NCBI RefSeq assembly: GCF_029080175.1
Contig: NZ_JARFJC010000031.1
Length of the DNA: 64,000 nt
Source: Luteipulveratus flavus
Lineage (GTDB): Bacteria > Actinomycetota > Actinomycetes > Actinomycetales > Dermatophilaceae
Direction: 5' to 3' (one strand)
Both the position numbers and the translations under genes were made by a program. Shown piece after piece: positions 1 to 7,512 of this stretch. Each line of letters begins with the position of its first letter. Position 1 is the first letter of the stretch. The notes beneath the pieces are model-generated. The model was not told the origin of the DNA. It saw only the letters and a list, made by a program, of their open reading frames with translations, and ran no database searches.

Positions 1-214
1 GCACGTGGTCGTGCTCGATCCGTCCGAGCAACGACAGCTCCGTACCCGCGTCCTCGCCGTCGTGCAGCATCTTCGCGGCGAGGCGCGCCCCGTCGCTGTC
101 CCGGATGACGGTCCACACCTCGCCGGCGCCACCGGCACCGAGGAACGGCCCCGTACGGAAGCCCGGGATCACCGGCGGGACAGGCGGATTCGACGTGGGC
201 GGGTCGAGCGGCAT
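1..214 (-). CDS. Ser/Thr protein kinase, N-terminal part (cut by left edge)
   Basis: Reading leftwards from an ATG at 214, about 71 codons remain open to the edge of the window. After a Pro-rich leader the frame shows a glycine-rich nucleotide loop (FLGAGGAGEVW, about residues 24-34) and then LAAKML, which looks like the kinase VAIK lysine. This is the start of a Hanks-type (PknB-like) Ser/Thr kinase, which phosphorylates proteins from ATP. A GTG nine bases upstream (223) is an alternative start. It is divergent from the HTH-citrate synthase gene. The catalytic loop, activation segment and any membrane or sensor domain lie outside the window, so subtype and substrate cannot be judged. Confidence 0.75.
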   Translation of the reverse strand, partial: MPLDPPTSNPPVPPVIPGFRTGPFLGAGGAGEVWTVIRDSDGARLAAKMLHDGEDAGTELSLLGRIEHDHV

Positions 215-282
215 GAGGGACACAGTGCCATCCAACGACGCTGCGAAACGTTGTCCACAGGCACCGGGATAGGTTGCCGACC

Positions 283-1485
283 ATGGAGGCCGCCGACCTG
301 ATGACCGCGGCCGCGGCGGCCGATCTGCTCGGTGTCCGGCGCCAGACGCTGTACGCGTACGTCAGCCGCGGCGTCCTCACCCGCGTCCACGGCACCGACG
401 CGAGGGGCCATCGGGTCTCGCTGTTCGACCGGCGCGAGGTGACGGCTCTGTCCGACCGGCACCGCAGGCACCGCGTCGGCACCTTCGAGCTGCAGATCGA
501 CACGGCGGTGACCTACCTCGACCCGGCGGGACGTCTGCTGTACCGCGGCCGCGACGCGTGCGACCTGGCCGTCACGTCCACGTACGAGCAGGTCACCGAG
601 ATGCTCTGGGGCACCGAGCATCTCGGCCCGTGGTCACCCACCGACACGGGCAGGTCCGTCTGGGACCGGCAGGACCGGGTGTGTCCACCGGACTCGGCGC
701 CGGCAAGCCGCCTCCGCGTCGCGCTCGCGCTCCTCGCCGCCGAGCCCGAGGTGGCCGGAGCCGCGCGCGCGGAGCCAGACCCGGACGCCGTACGCGACCT
801 GGCTCGTACCGCGATCGTCACCGCTGCCGGATCGCTGGGCGCGGCTCCACGGGAGTGGCCGGGCTCCGTGGCCGCAGCAGCAGCCGGCGCGCTGACCCGC
901 AGCGGCGAGGTCACCACCGAGGTCGAGCGGATGGTCGACGCGGCCCTCGTGCTGCTCGCCGACCACGAGCTGGCGACCTCCACGATCGCCGCCCGCGCCA
1001 CCGCGAGCACGCACGCCGACCCGGTCGTCACCCTGCTCACCGGCGCGGCGGCCATGGGGGGCCCGCTGCACGGCCGGGCCGGCGAGGCGTCCGCGGCCCT
1101 GCTCGCGGACGTCCTCGAGCAGGGCGCCGGACCGGTGGTGAGCCGGTGGCAGGACGACCCACCTCCGGGCTTCGGCCACTCCGTCTACACCGACGCGGAC
1201 CCGCGGGCGGAGTGCCTCCTCGACCTGCTCCGGGAGCAGCACCCGCGGCTGGTCGAGGCCGTCGACGACCTGTGCCTGCAGGTCCGCCGGGTCCACGGGC
1301 TCGCCCCGAACGTCGACCTCGCCATGGCGACCCTCGCCCACGCACTCGACCTGCGGTCCGGCTCGGCCGAGGCGCTCTTCGTCCTCGCCCGGCTCGCCGG
1401 GATGACCGCGCACGCGCTGGAGGAGCGGGAGCACCGCCTGCGGTTCCGGCCGCGCGCGATCTACACCGGTGAGGCGCCGGACTGA
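283..1485 (+). CDS. HTH domain fused to a citrate synthase-like domain
   Basis: A 400-residue protein. Residues about 8-55 form an excisionase/MerR-like helix-turn-helix (AADLLGVRRQTLYAYVSRG). The rest follows the citrate synthase fold: GGPLHGRA carries the first active-site His (about residue 263) and GFGHSVY the second (about residue 299), followed by DPRA. In true citrate synthases a third catalytic residue, Asp, sits in a P.D.FTP motif just before the ..AR..GW.AH helix. Here the matching stretch reads SGSAEALFVLARLAGMTAH, and by eye the Asp is gone. The protein may therefore sense an acyl-CoA or oxo-acid as a regulator rather than act as an enzyme; that is inference. The ATG at 283 was preferred to a TTG at 274. 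Its 3' end overlaps the convergent citA-like gene by 25 bp. Adjacent pairs of citrate synthase-like genes occur in other actinobacteria. Confidence 0.85.
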   Translation: MEAADLMTAAAAADLLGVRRQTLYAYVSRGVLTRVHGTDARGHRVSLFDRREVTALSDRHRRHRVGTFELQIDTAVTYLDPAGRLLYRGRDACDLAVTSTYEQVTEMLWGTEHLGPWSPTDTGRSVWDRQDRVCPPDSAPASRLRVALALLAAEPEVAGAARAEPDPDAVRDLARTAIVTAAGSLGAAPREWPGSVAAAAAGALTRSGEVTTEVERMVDAALVLLADHELATSTIAARATASTHADPVVTLLTGAAAMGGPLHGRAGEASAALLADVLEQGAGPVVSRWQDDPPPGFGHSVYTDADPRAECLLDLLREQHPRLVEAVDDLCLQVRRVHGLAPNVDLAMATLAHALDLRSGSAEALFVLARLAGMTAHALEEREHRLRFRPRAIYTGEAPD

Positions 1486-2651
1486 CGCTCCTCGACGGTC
1501 GGGACCGGCTGGGACGGCGGCGGCCCGACGTACCGCGAGCTCGGCCGGATGATCTTGCGGCCGCGGCTCTGCTCCAGGATGTGGGCGGTCCAGCCGACCG
1601 TACGGCTGACGGCGAAGGTCGGCGTGAACATGTCGCGCGGGACACCGCAGGACTGCATGACGACGCCGGCGTAGTACTCGACGTTCGCTCGCAGCGGCCG
1701 GTCCGGCTTGGCCTCGTCCAGGACCCGGACGACCTCACGCTCGACCTCGACGGCCAGCTCGGCGGTGGCTCCCCCGAGCTCGGTGGCGGTCTCGCGCAGC
1801 AGCTCCGAGCGCGGGTCGAGCCCGCGGTAGACCGCGTGCCCGAAGCCCATCACCCGCTGACCGGCGGCCAGCTGGGCGCGAGCCCACGGCTGGGCGTTCT
1901 CCACCGTGCCGATCTCGTCCAGGGCGTCCAGCGCCCGCGAGGGTGCTCCGCCGTGGAGCGGCCCGGACAGAGCGCCGATGCCGGCGACCACGCAGGCCGA
2001 CAGGTCGGCGCCGGTGGAGGCCACGACCCGCGCGGTGAACGTCGAGGCGTTGAACCCGTGGTCGATGGTCAGGCACAGGTAGCGGCCCAGCGCCCGCAGG
2101 TGCTCGGGCCGGGGCTCCTCGCCGGTCAGCATCCACAGGTAGCTGCCGACGACGCCGAGCTCGGGGCGCGGGTCGCGGACCTGCTCGCCCAGCCGGACCT
2201 GGCGCGCGGCGGTGACGAGCCACGGCACGACCGCCGCCGTACGGATCGCCGCGAGCTCCTTCTCCTGGTCCTCCAGGTCCCACAGGGGTCGGTCCCCGCG
2301 CAGCGCGCCGAGCGCCGACACGGCGGTGCGCAGGGAGACGAGCGGGTCGTCGCTCGCGCTCCGCCGCATGACCTCGACGAGGTTGGCGGCCAGGTCGCTC
2401 GGCAGCACCGCGTTGCGGGCGATGGTCGACCGCCAGTCGTCGAGCTCGGCGGCGTCGGGGAGGTGGCCGCGGACCAGGAGGTGCCACACCTCCTCGAACG
2501 ACACGTCACGAGCCAGCTGCGTGGCGTCGTACTGCCGGTAGTGGAAGAAGCTCTCGGTGCCGCGGACGTCGCCGATCTCGGTGTCGGCGACGATCACACC
2601 GGCGAGTCCCGGTGGCGCGACGAGCGGTTCGGGCTGGGTGGATGTCGTCAT
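1461..2651 (-). CDS. citA: citrate synthase (second-type, CitA-like)
   Basis: Condenses acetyl-CoA (or a related acyl-CoA) with oxaloacetate to citrate; cytoplasmic. The 396-residue protein keeps all the catalytic landmarks of the family: GPLHGGAPS with the first His, MGFGHAVYRGLDPRS with the second His and the substrate Arg, and GVPRDMFTPTFAVSR with the catalytic Asp, followed by GWTAH. It is shorter than the type I TCA-cycle enzyme and resembles the group called citrate synthase 2 in actinobacteria. Methylcitrate synthase activity cannot be excluded from sequence. The ATG at 2651 was chosen; an upstream GTG at 2660 is in frame. Its promoter region holds the TCAACGTTGA palindrome array at 2685-2706. 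It converges on the HTH-citrate synthase gene, with tails overlapping 25 bp. Confidence 0.88.
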   Translation of the reverse strand: MTTSTQPEPLVAPPGLAGVIVADTEIGDVRGTESFFHYRQYDATQLARDVSFEEVWHLLVRGHLPDAAELDDWRSTIARNAVLPSDLAANLVEVMRRSASDDPLVSLRTAVSALGALRGDRPLWDLEDQEKELAAIRTAAVVPWLVTAARQVRLGEQVRDPRPELGVVGSYLWMLTGEEPRPEHLRALGRYLCLTIDHGFNASTFTARVVASTGADLSACVVAGIGALSGPLHGGAPSRALDALDEIGTVENAQPWARAQLAAGQRVMGFGHAVYRGLDPRSELLRETATELGGATAELAVEVEREVVRVLDEAKPDRPLRANVEYYAGVVMQSCGVPRDMFTPTFAVSRTVGWTAHILEQSRGRKIIRPSSRYVGPPPSQPVPTVEERQSGASPV

Positions 2652-2684
2652 GGGACGCACGTTCCGCCCGCGCCCCCGCGAGGG

Positions 2685-2706
2685 TCAACGTTGATCGTGT
2701 CAACGT
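2685..2706. promoter_or_regulatory. palindromic operator candidate upstream of citA
   Basis: Between the pfkB stop and the citA start lies the perfect 10-bp palindrome TCAACGTTGA (2685-2694). It is followed by TCGTG and then TCAACGT (2700-2706), so ACGTTGA/TCAACGT also form a 7-bp inverted repeat with a 5-bp spacer. The array therefore holds three half-sites of one motif. The 7-mer AACGTTG recurs at 247-253, just upstream of the HTH-citrate synthase gene. This fits a shared autoregulator, possibly that HTH protein; the assignment is inference. Confidence 0.5.
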
Positions 2707-3626
2707 GCGGGCTGCCGGGCGAGGAACGCATCGACCTCGGCCCGGGTCGGCGCCGTCGCCGGACCCTTGCGGGTCACCTTGATCGCTCCGGCGGCGTTCG
2801 CCCTCGTGGCGGCCGTGGTCCAGTCGGCGCCCAGCGCACGTTCCGCGGTCAGGACGCCGGTGTGGGCGTCGCCGGCGCCGTTGGTGTCGACCGGGTGCTG
2901 CGGGTAGCCCGAGAGGTACGTGATCCGCCCGGCCTCGCGCAGGTGGCACCCCTTCGGTCCGTCCCGGACGATGACCACCGCGCTCTTGCCGAGCCGGTCG
3001 GCCACGGACTCGACCGAGGCTTCGATGCTGTCGGCGCCCGTGAGCTCCTGCGCCTCCTGCGCGTTGCTGGTCCACACGTCGGTGACGGCGAGCATGCGAT
3101 CGCGGACGTCATCGGGGAGCTGGGCGAAGGGTGCGCTCGGGTCGAGGACGACGACCACGTCCGCGGTCAGCGACTCCAGCCAGTCCAGCAGCGGAGCGCA
3201 GGTCTCGCCCAGCAGGGTGTACCCCGTGACGCACACCAGGTCGCCGTCCTGCGGCGCACACCGGTCGAGGGAAGCGGGGGTGATCCGCCGCTCGGCACCC
3301 TGGGTCGTGACGAAGGTCCGTTCGGCGCTCGGCTCGATCATCACGAAGCAGATCCCGGTGTCCTCGCCCTCCACGGGATCCGTGGCGAGCCGGACCTTCT
3401 CGGCGTCGAGCGTCTGGCGGACGAGGTCGCCGTTCGGCCCGCGCCCGACCGAGCCCGCGTGCACGGCCTCCGCCCCCGTACGGGCCGCGGCGACCAGGAC
3501 GTTGACCGAGCCACCGGCGTACCGCTCGTACGACGTCGCCATCGCGTTGCCGCCACGGCGGGGCAGCCCCGGCACGTCGACGACCACGTCGACCAGCGCC
3601 TGGCCGGTGTGGACCACTCTGCTCAC
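2700..3626 (-). CDS. PfkB-family carbohydrate kinase
   Basis: ATP-dependent sugar or nucleoside kinase of the ribokinase/PfkB family, 308 residues, the usual length. It has an N-terminal substrate-binding GG motif (YAGGSVNVL, about residues 36-44). The C-terminal signature DTNGAGDAHTG (about 247-257) carries the anion hole and the catalytic Asp253. The GTG at 3626 overlaps the upstream ADP-ribosylglycohydrolase stop as GTGA, with a GAGGGAGGGG ribosome-binding stretch just before it, so the two genes are translationally coupled. An ADP-ribose-cleaving enzyme coupled to a PfkB kinase suggests that ribose, ADP-ribose or a ribosylated compound released by the first is phosphorylated by the second. 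The substrate itself cannot be read from the sequence. Confidence 0.88.
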   Translation of the reverse strand: MSRVVHTGQALVDVVVDVPGLPRRGGNAMATSYERYAGGSVNVLVAAARTGAEAVHAGSVGRGPNGDLVRQTLDAEKVRLATDPVEGEDTGICFVMIEPSAERTFVTTQGAERRITPASLDRCAPQDGDLVCVTGYTLLGETCAPLLDWLESLTADVVVVLDPSAPFAQLPDDVRDRMLAVTDVWTSNAQEAQELTGADSIEASVESVADRLGKSAVVIVRDGPKGCHLREAGRITYLSGYPQHPVDTNGAGDAHTGVLTAERALGADWTTAATRANAAGAIKVTRKGPATAPTRAEVDAFLARQPAR

Positions 3627-4639
3627 GAGTTCCCCTCCCTCAGCTGCAGGAGACCGGCCGCGACCGCGTCGAGGCTCAGCCCGTTGACGCTCTCGACCGT
3701 GGTGCACCAGTCGTCGGGAAGCCCGCTGCGGCCGACCGTCGCGCCGGTCATGGCTCCGAGCATGGCCGCGATCGTGTCGGTGTCGCCGCCGAGGCGCGCG
3801 GCCCGGCACAGCCCGTCCCGGGGAGAGGCGATCGCGACGTCCAGGAGCGCGAACGCGGCCGGCACCGACTCGGCCGTCGCGACGGTCGTGCCGACCACGG
3901 CGGTGATCCACTCCTCCAGCCGGTCCGGCTCGTACCGTGGCGCGTCGACCAGCACCCACTGCAGGCGTGCTGCGACGGACGGACCCGGGTGCTGTCGCCC
4001 GCGCGTCTCACCGAGCCGCGCGCAGGTGATCGCCGCGGCCACGACGTCGTCGTACGAGCATCCGTCGAGGGCGCACGACACCGCGGCGGCGACCGCCGCG
4101 GCCCCGGCGATCGCGGTGCCCGTGTGGTGGGTGGGCAGGCACGCCTCCACGACCCGGTCGACCAACGCCTCCGGGCCGTCCGACCACGGCACCGCCAGCG
4201 CGACCGGAGCGATGCGCATCGCGCCGCCGTTCGTGGTGCCGTCGAGTCCGGCGAGCCTGGGGTCCTCACCCGCACGGATCCGCTCGATCGCGCGCCGGGT
4301 CGAGGGGCCGAGCAGGTCCAGGGAGCCCGAGCCCTTCATCCGCTGCTCCCAGCGGTCCAGCGCCTGCGCCCAGCGCACCGGGTCGACATGGCCGCCGCTG
4401 GTGACCAGCTGGTCGGCGAGCAGCAGCGCCTGCTCGGTGTCGTCGGTGACCTGCCCCGCCGGCGCGGACGGGGCGATCGGCTGGTCCGGCGGCCCCGAGC
4501 GCAGGTCCTGCAGGACGCCGAACCGCTTGACGATCTCCGCCCGGGTGAACGCCTGGGTGGGCATCCCGAGCGCATCCCCCACCGCGAGTCCGGCGAGCGC
4601 GCCGTGGGCCCGGTCCAGCATCGTCGCCGACACGTCCAT
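3623..4639 (-). CDS. ADP-ribosylglycohydrolase (DraG/ARH family)
   Basis: A 338-residue member of the ADP-ribosylglycohydrolase family, whose di-magnesium enzymes cleave ADP-ribose from Arg or other acceptors. Visible landmarks are GDALGMPTQ (residues 21-29), the metal-binding TDDTEQ (65-70) and a C-terminal GGDTDTIAAMLGAMTGA block with the second pair of metal-binding Asp residues. The ATG at 4639 is preferred because GAGGAG lies six bases upstream; longer in-frame starts would overlap lipB. It is the first gene of a two-gene unit with pfkB (GTGA overlap) and diverges from lipB. No ADP-ribosyltransferase is seen nearby, so removal of a protein modification and salvage of a ribosyl compound are both possible roles. 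Confidence 0.9.
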   Translation of the reverse strand: MDVSATMLDRAHGALAGLAVGDALGMPTQAFTRAEIVKRFGVLQDLRSGPPDQPIAPSAPAGQVTDDTEQALLLADQLVTSGGHVDPVRWAQALDRWEQRMKGSGSLDLLGPSTRRAIERIRAGEDPRLAGLDGTTNGGAMRIAPVALAVPWSDGPEALVDRVVEACLPTHHTGTAIAGAAAVAAAVSCALDGCSYDDVVAAAITCARLGETRGRQHPGPSVAARLQWVLVDAPRYEPDRLEEWITAVVGTTVATAESVPAAFALLDVAIASPRDGLCRAARLGGDTDTIAAMLGAMTGATVGRSGLPDDWCTTVESVNGLSLDAVAAGLLQLREGNS

Positions 4640-4751
4640 CTGGGGCTCCTCTCCGGGCCGCAACGTCCTCAGCGTAGGGCGCTCGTGGTGACTGCCGAGT
4701 AGGTCGGACCAGGTCCGTCCGCCTGGTGACGACGGGCGTACCGTGACGTCC

Positions 4752-5381
4752 ATGCGGATCGAGCACCTCGGCCTGGACCCAGACTTCGTCGACTACGAGG
4801 AGGCCTGGGCGACCCAGCGTGAGGTCCACGCGCGCGTCGTGGCCGGCGAGCAGGAGGACACCACGCTGCTGCTGGAGCACCGCGCGGTCTACACCGCGGG
4901 CAAGCGCACCGAGCCGCACGAGCGCCCGTTCGACGGGACCCCGGTCATCGACGTCGACCGCGGTGGCAAGATCACCTGGCACGGCCCGGGGCAGTTGACC
5001 GGCTACCCGATCGTGCGGCTGCCCAACCCGGTCGACGTGGTCGGCCACGTGCGCCGTCTCGAGCAGATGATGATCGACGTGTGCGCCGACCTCGGCGTCG
5101 AGACGGTCCGGGTGGAGGGCCGCAGCGGCGTCTGGCTGGCGGCCGACGCACAGCGACCGGAGCGCAAGATCGGCGCGATCGGCATCCGGGTCAGCCAGGA
5201 CGTGACGATGCACGGGTTCGCCCTCAACTGCGACTGCGACCTGTCGTGGGCGACGACGATCGTCCCGTGCGGCATCCCCGACGCGGGCGTCACCTCGCTG
5301 TCCGCCGAGCTCGGCCGTGACGTCCCTGTCGCCGAGGTCGTCCCGTACGTCGAGAAGCGCCTCCCCGACATCCTCGGCTGA
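4752..5381 (+). CDS. lipB: lipoyl(octanoyl) transferase LipB
   Basis: Moves the octanoyl group from octanoyl-ACP to the lipoyl domains of E2 subunits and the glycine cleavage H protein, the first step of lipoate synthesis. The 209-residue protein shows the family core: RGGKITWHGPGQLTGYPI, then ERKIGAIGIRV with the active-site Lys, and IVPCGIPDAGVTSL with the acyl-accepting Cys. ATG 4752 was chosen; a GTG at 4743 is in frame and neither has a clear ribosome-binding site. It diverges from the ADP-ribosylglycohydrolase gene. lipA follows only after an ABC transporter pair, although the two lip genes are adjacent in mycobacteria. Confidence 0.95.
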   Translation: MRIEHLGLDPDFVDYEEAWATQREVHARVVAGEQEDTTLLLEHRAVYTAGKRTEPHERPFDGTPVIDVDRGGKITWHGPGQLTGYPIVRLPNPVDVVGHVRRLEQMMIDVCADLGVETVRVEGRSGVWLAADAQRPERKIGAIGIRVSQDVTMHGFALNCDCDLSWATTIVPCGIPDAGVTSLSAELGRDVPVAEVVPYVEKRLPDILG

Positions 5382-5474
5382 GGTTCTCGACCCGTTTCCC
5401 CACCGCGCACGGGCCAGGGCGCCCTACGATCTGCGCACCGCGACCGACAGGGGGTCGCATCTCAGGGGGAATCG

Positions 5475-6413
5475 ATGGACGACGGCCTGGCCGTGCGCAC
5501 TCGCGCGCTTCGTAAGACCTACCGCACACCACGTGGCACCCGCGTCGCCGTGGCCGGCCTCGACCTGTCGGTCCCGGCCGGCGGCGTGCACGGCTTCCTC
5601 GGTCCGAACGGCTCGGGTAAGACGACCTCGATCCGGATGCTGCTCGGCCTCGTACGCCCGGACTCGGGGACGATGCACCTCTACGGCGAGCCGGTGCCTG
5701 AACGACTCCCCCACGTGATGCGCCGGATCGGCGCGATCGTCGAATCACCCAAATTCTTCCCCGCGTTCTCCGGCCGCAAGAACCTCTCGCTGCTCGCGGA
5801 GGCGATCGGTGCACCGCGCACGCGTGTCGGTGAGGTGCTCGAGCTGACCGCGCTGCACGATCGCGGTGACGACCGGTTCGCGTCGTACTCGCTCGGTATG
5901 AAGCAGCGGCTCGCTGTCGCCGCGACCCTGCTGAAGTCGCCGGACCTGCTGATCTTCGACGAGCCCACCAACGGCCTGGACCCCGCCGGCATCCGCGAGA
6001 TCCGGCAGACCATGCGGGATCTCGGTCGCGAGGGACGGACCGTCCTGGTGAGCAGCCACATCCTCGCCGAGGTGGAGCAGGTCGCCGACACCGTGTCGAT
6101 CGTCGGGCAGGGTCGCCTGCTCGCCGAGGGACGAGTGGCGGACCTGATCGGCGCGCAGGCCGCGGGCGTACGCGCGACCGTTCCCGACCCCGCTCTGGCC
6201 GCCGCGGTCCTGGAGGCGCAGGGCCTCTCGGCGCGCGCCGACGGCGCGCATCTGCTGGTCGACGGCGTGCAGGACGCATCGGAGGTGACGCGACTACTGG
6301 GGGGTCACGACATCTGGGTCAGCGAGCTGACGCGCACCGGTCAGGACCTGGAGTCGGTCTTCCTCGAGCTCACCGCCGAGAAGGGCCTCGAGGCGACGGG
6401 CGCTGTGCGATGA
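5475..6413 (+). CDS. ABC transporter ATP-binding protein
   Basis: A 312-residue ATPase of the ABC-2 exporter type. It has Walker A GPNGSGKT (about residues 43-50), an LSGGQ-like signature YSLGMKQRLAVA, Walker B LLIFDEP with the D-loop, and the switch His in SSHILAEVEQ. About 100 C-terminal residues form the extra domain seen in drug and antibiotic exporter ATPases of the DrrA/CcmA group. The strong ribosome-binding site AGGGGGAA precedes ATG 5475. It overlaps the permease gene by ATGA, so the two form one exporter. The substrate is unknown. The pair sits between lipB and lipA and looks inserted into that conserved block. Confidence 0.92.
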   Translation: MDDGLAVRTRALRKTYRTPRGTRVAVAGLDLSVPAGGVHGFLGPNGSGKTTSIRMLLGLVRPDSGTMHLYGEPVPERLPHVMRRIGAIVESPKFFPAFSGRKNLSLLAEAIGAPRTRVGEVLELTALHDRGDDRFASYSLGMKQRLAVAATLLKSPDLLIFDEPTNGLDPAGIREIRQTMRDLGREGRTVLVSSHILAEVEQVADTVSIVGQGRLLAEGRVADLIGAQAAGVRATVPDPALAAAVLEAQGLSARADGAHLLVDGVQDASEVTRLLGGHDIWVSELTRTGQDLESVFLELTAEKGLEATGAVR

Positions 6414-7393
6414 ACCGGCTCGTCCGCGTCGAGCTGCGGCGTATGGTCGCCCGCCGCGCCACCTGGGTCGTGCTGGGGCTGTGCGCCGTCCTCGCGTGCC
6501 TGGTCGTCTACGGCAGCCACCAGTCCACTCGGTATCTCACTCCGGCGAACAGAGCCCAGGCCGCCCAGGGCTTCGACCAGTCGCACGCCGACTGGGTCGC
6601 CCACCACGACGAGTGGACGAAGGACTGCCTCAAGAACGCACCGCCGGAGGCCAAGGCCGACCCGAGCGCCTGCGCGATGCCCGAGCCCACCCTCGAGAAC
6701 TTCCTGGGTGGTTCCTCGCTGCGCCAGGTGGTGCGCGAGTCCGTCTCCGGGACGACGGGCGCGGTGATGTTCCTCGCCTTCCTGCTCGGCGCGACGTTCG
6801 TCGCGGCCGAGTTCTCCTCGGGAACGATGTCGACCTGGTTGACCTTCGAGCCCCGGCGGCTGCGGGTGTTCCTGAGCAAGGTGCAGGCCCCGGTCGTCGG
6901 CGGTGTCGCCGTGGCCGCCGTAATGGCGCTCATCTGCGGCGTCGGCGTCTGGTGGGTGGCGCGCGGCCTGGGGCTCACGGCCGAGGCGTCCACGGCCGAG
7001 CAGGCCGCCGTCGTCTGGACGTGGGTCAGGCTGCTCGCTGTCGGGGCTTTTGCGGGAGCACTGGGCGCGGCCGTCGGTTTCGTCGTACGGAACACCGCGG
7101 CCTGCCTGGGGATCGCCGTGGCTTACGGGGTGGTTGCCGAGCTGATCGTTGCGGGCTTCCTCGGCCCGGCGCGTCGCTGGCTGATTTCGACGAACCTGCG
7201 GGCGGTGGTCGACCACGGCACCGCCTACCTGACCGATCGGTGCACTCCGGACCCGCAGCAGCAGGGCATCCTCAGCTGCACCTCGGTCGAGCACCACGTC
7301 TCGCTCGGGAGCGGTGCTGCCTACCTGGTCGTGGTGTGCCTCGCCGTGGTGGCGATCTCGGCGTGGTCCTACCAGCGTCGGGACGTGGGCTGA
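6410..7393 (+). CDS. ABC-2 type transporter permease
   Basis: A 327-residue membrane protein with about six transmembrane segments: one near residues 15-35, a long polar extracytoplasmic stretch (about 40-105) containing a pair of Cys, then five segments from about 115 onwards. The topology fits an ABC-2 permease working with the preceding ATPase to export a compound or flip a lipid. Its start overlaps the ATPase stop (ATGA). A 14-bp perfect hairpin directly after the stop ends the unit. Substrate unknown. Confidence 0.85.
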   Translation: MNRLVRVELRRMVARRATWVVLGLCAVLACLVVYGSHQSTRYLTPANRAQAAQGFDQSHADWVAHHDEWTKDCLKNAPPEAKADPSACAMPEPTLENFLGGSSLRQVVRESVSGTTGAVMFLAFLLGATFVAAEFSSGTMSTWLTFEPRRLRVFLSKVQAPVVGGVAVAAVMALICGVGVWWVARGLGLTAEASTAEQAAVVWTWVRLLAVGAFAGALGAAVGFVVRNTAACLGIAVAYGVVAELIVAGFLGPARRWLISTNLRAVVDHGTAYLTDRCTPDPQQQGILSCTSVEHHVSLGSGAAYLVVVCLAVVAISAWSYQRRDVG

Positions 7394-7398
7394 CACAC

Positions 7399-7434
7399 GT
7401 CGGCGGGCCCTGGCTCCTGTCAGGGCCCGCCGAC
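7399..7434 (+). terminator. hairpin terminator after ABC permease
   Basis: A perfect 14-bp inverted repeat (7399-7412 against 7421-7434, starting GTCGGCGGGCCC) with an 8-base loop, six bases after the permease stop. There is no T-run, as is common for actinobacterial terminators. It separates the transporter from lipA. Confidence 0.8.
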
Positions 7435-7459
7435 CCCCGGCGTACTCTGGTGTGCACCG

Positions 7460-7484
7460 TGCCCACGACCGCTCGCCGTGGGCA
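7460..7484 (+). other. inverted repeat in the lipA leader
   Basis: TGCCCACG (7460-7467) and CGTGGGCA (7477-7484) form a perfect 8-bp stem with a 9-base loop, ending 28 bases before the lipA start. A TACTCT at 7443-7448 could be the -10 element, which would place the stem in the 5' untranslated region or at the transcription start. It could be an operator or an RNA hairpin; the function is unknown. Confidence 0.35.
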
Positions 7485-7512
7485 GATCTTCGTGGCAAGG
7501 GAGCCGGAAGTC

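Noticed and set aside
1581..4691. A 1036-codon open frame on the plus strand
   Set aside because: It lies antisense to citA, pfkB and the ADP-ribosylglycohydrolase gene, which have clear family motifs. In DNA of this GC content long open frames opposite genes are expected, and its translation is Arg/Gly/Asp-rich with no domain.
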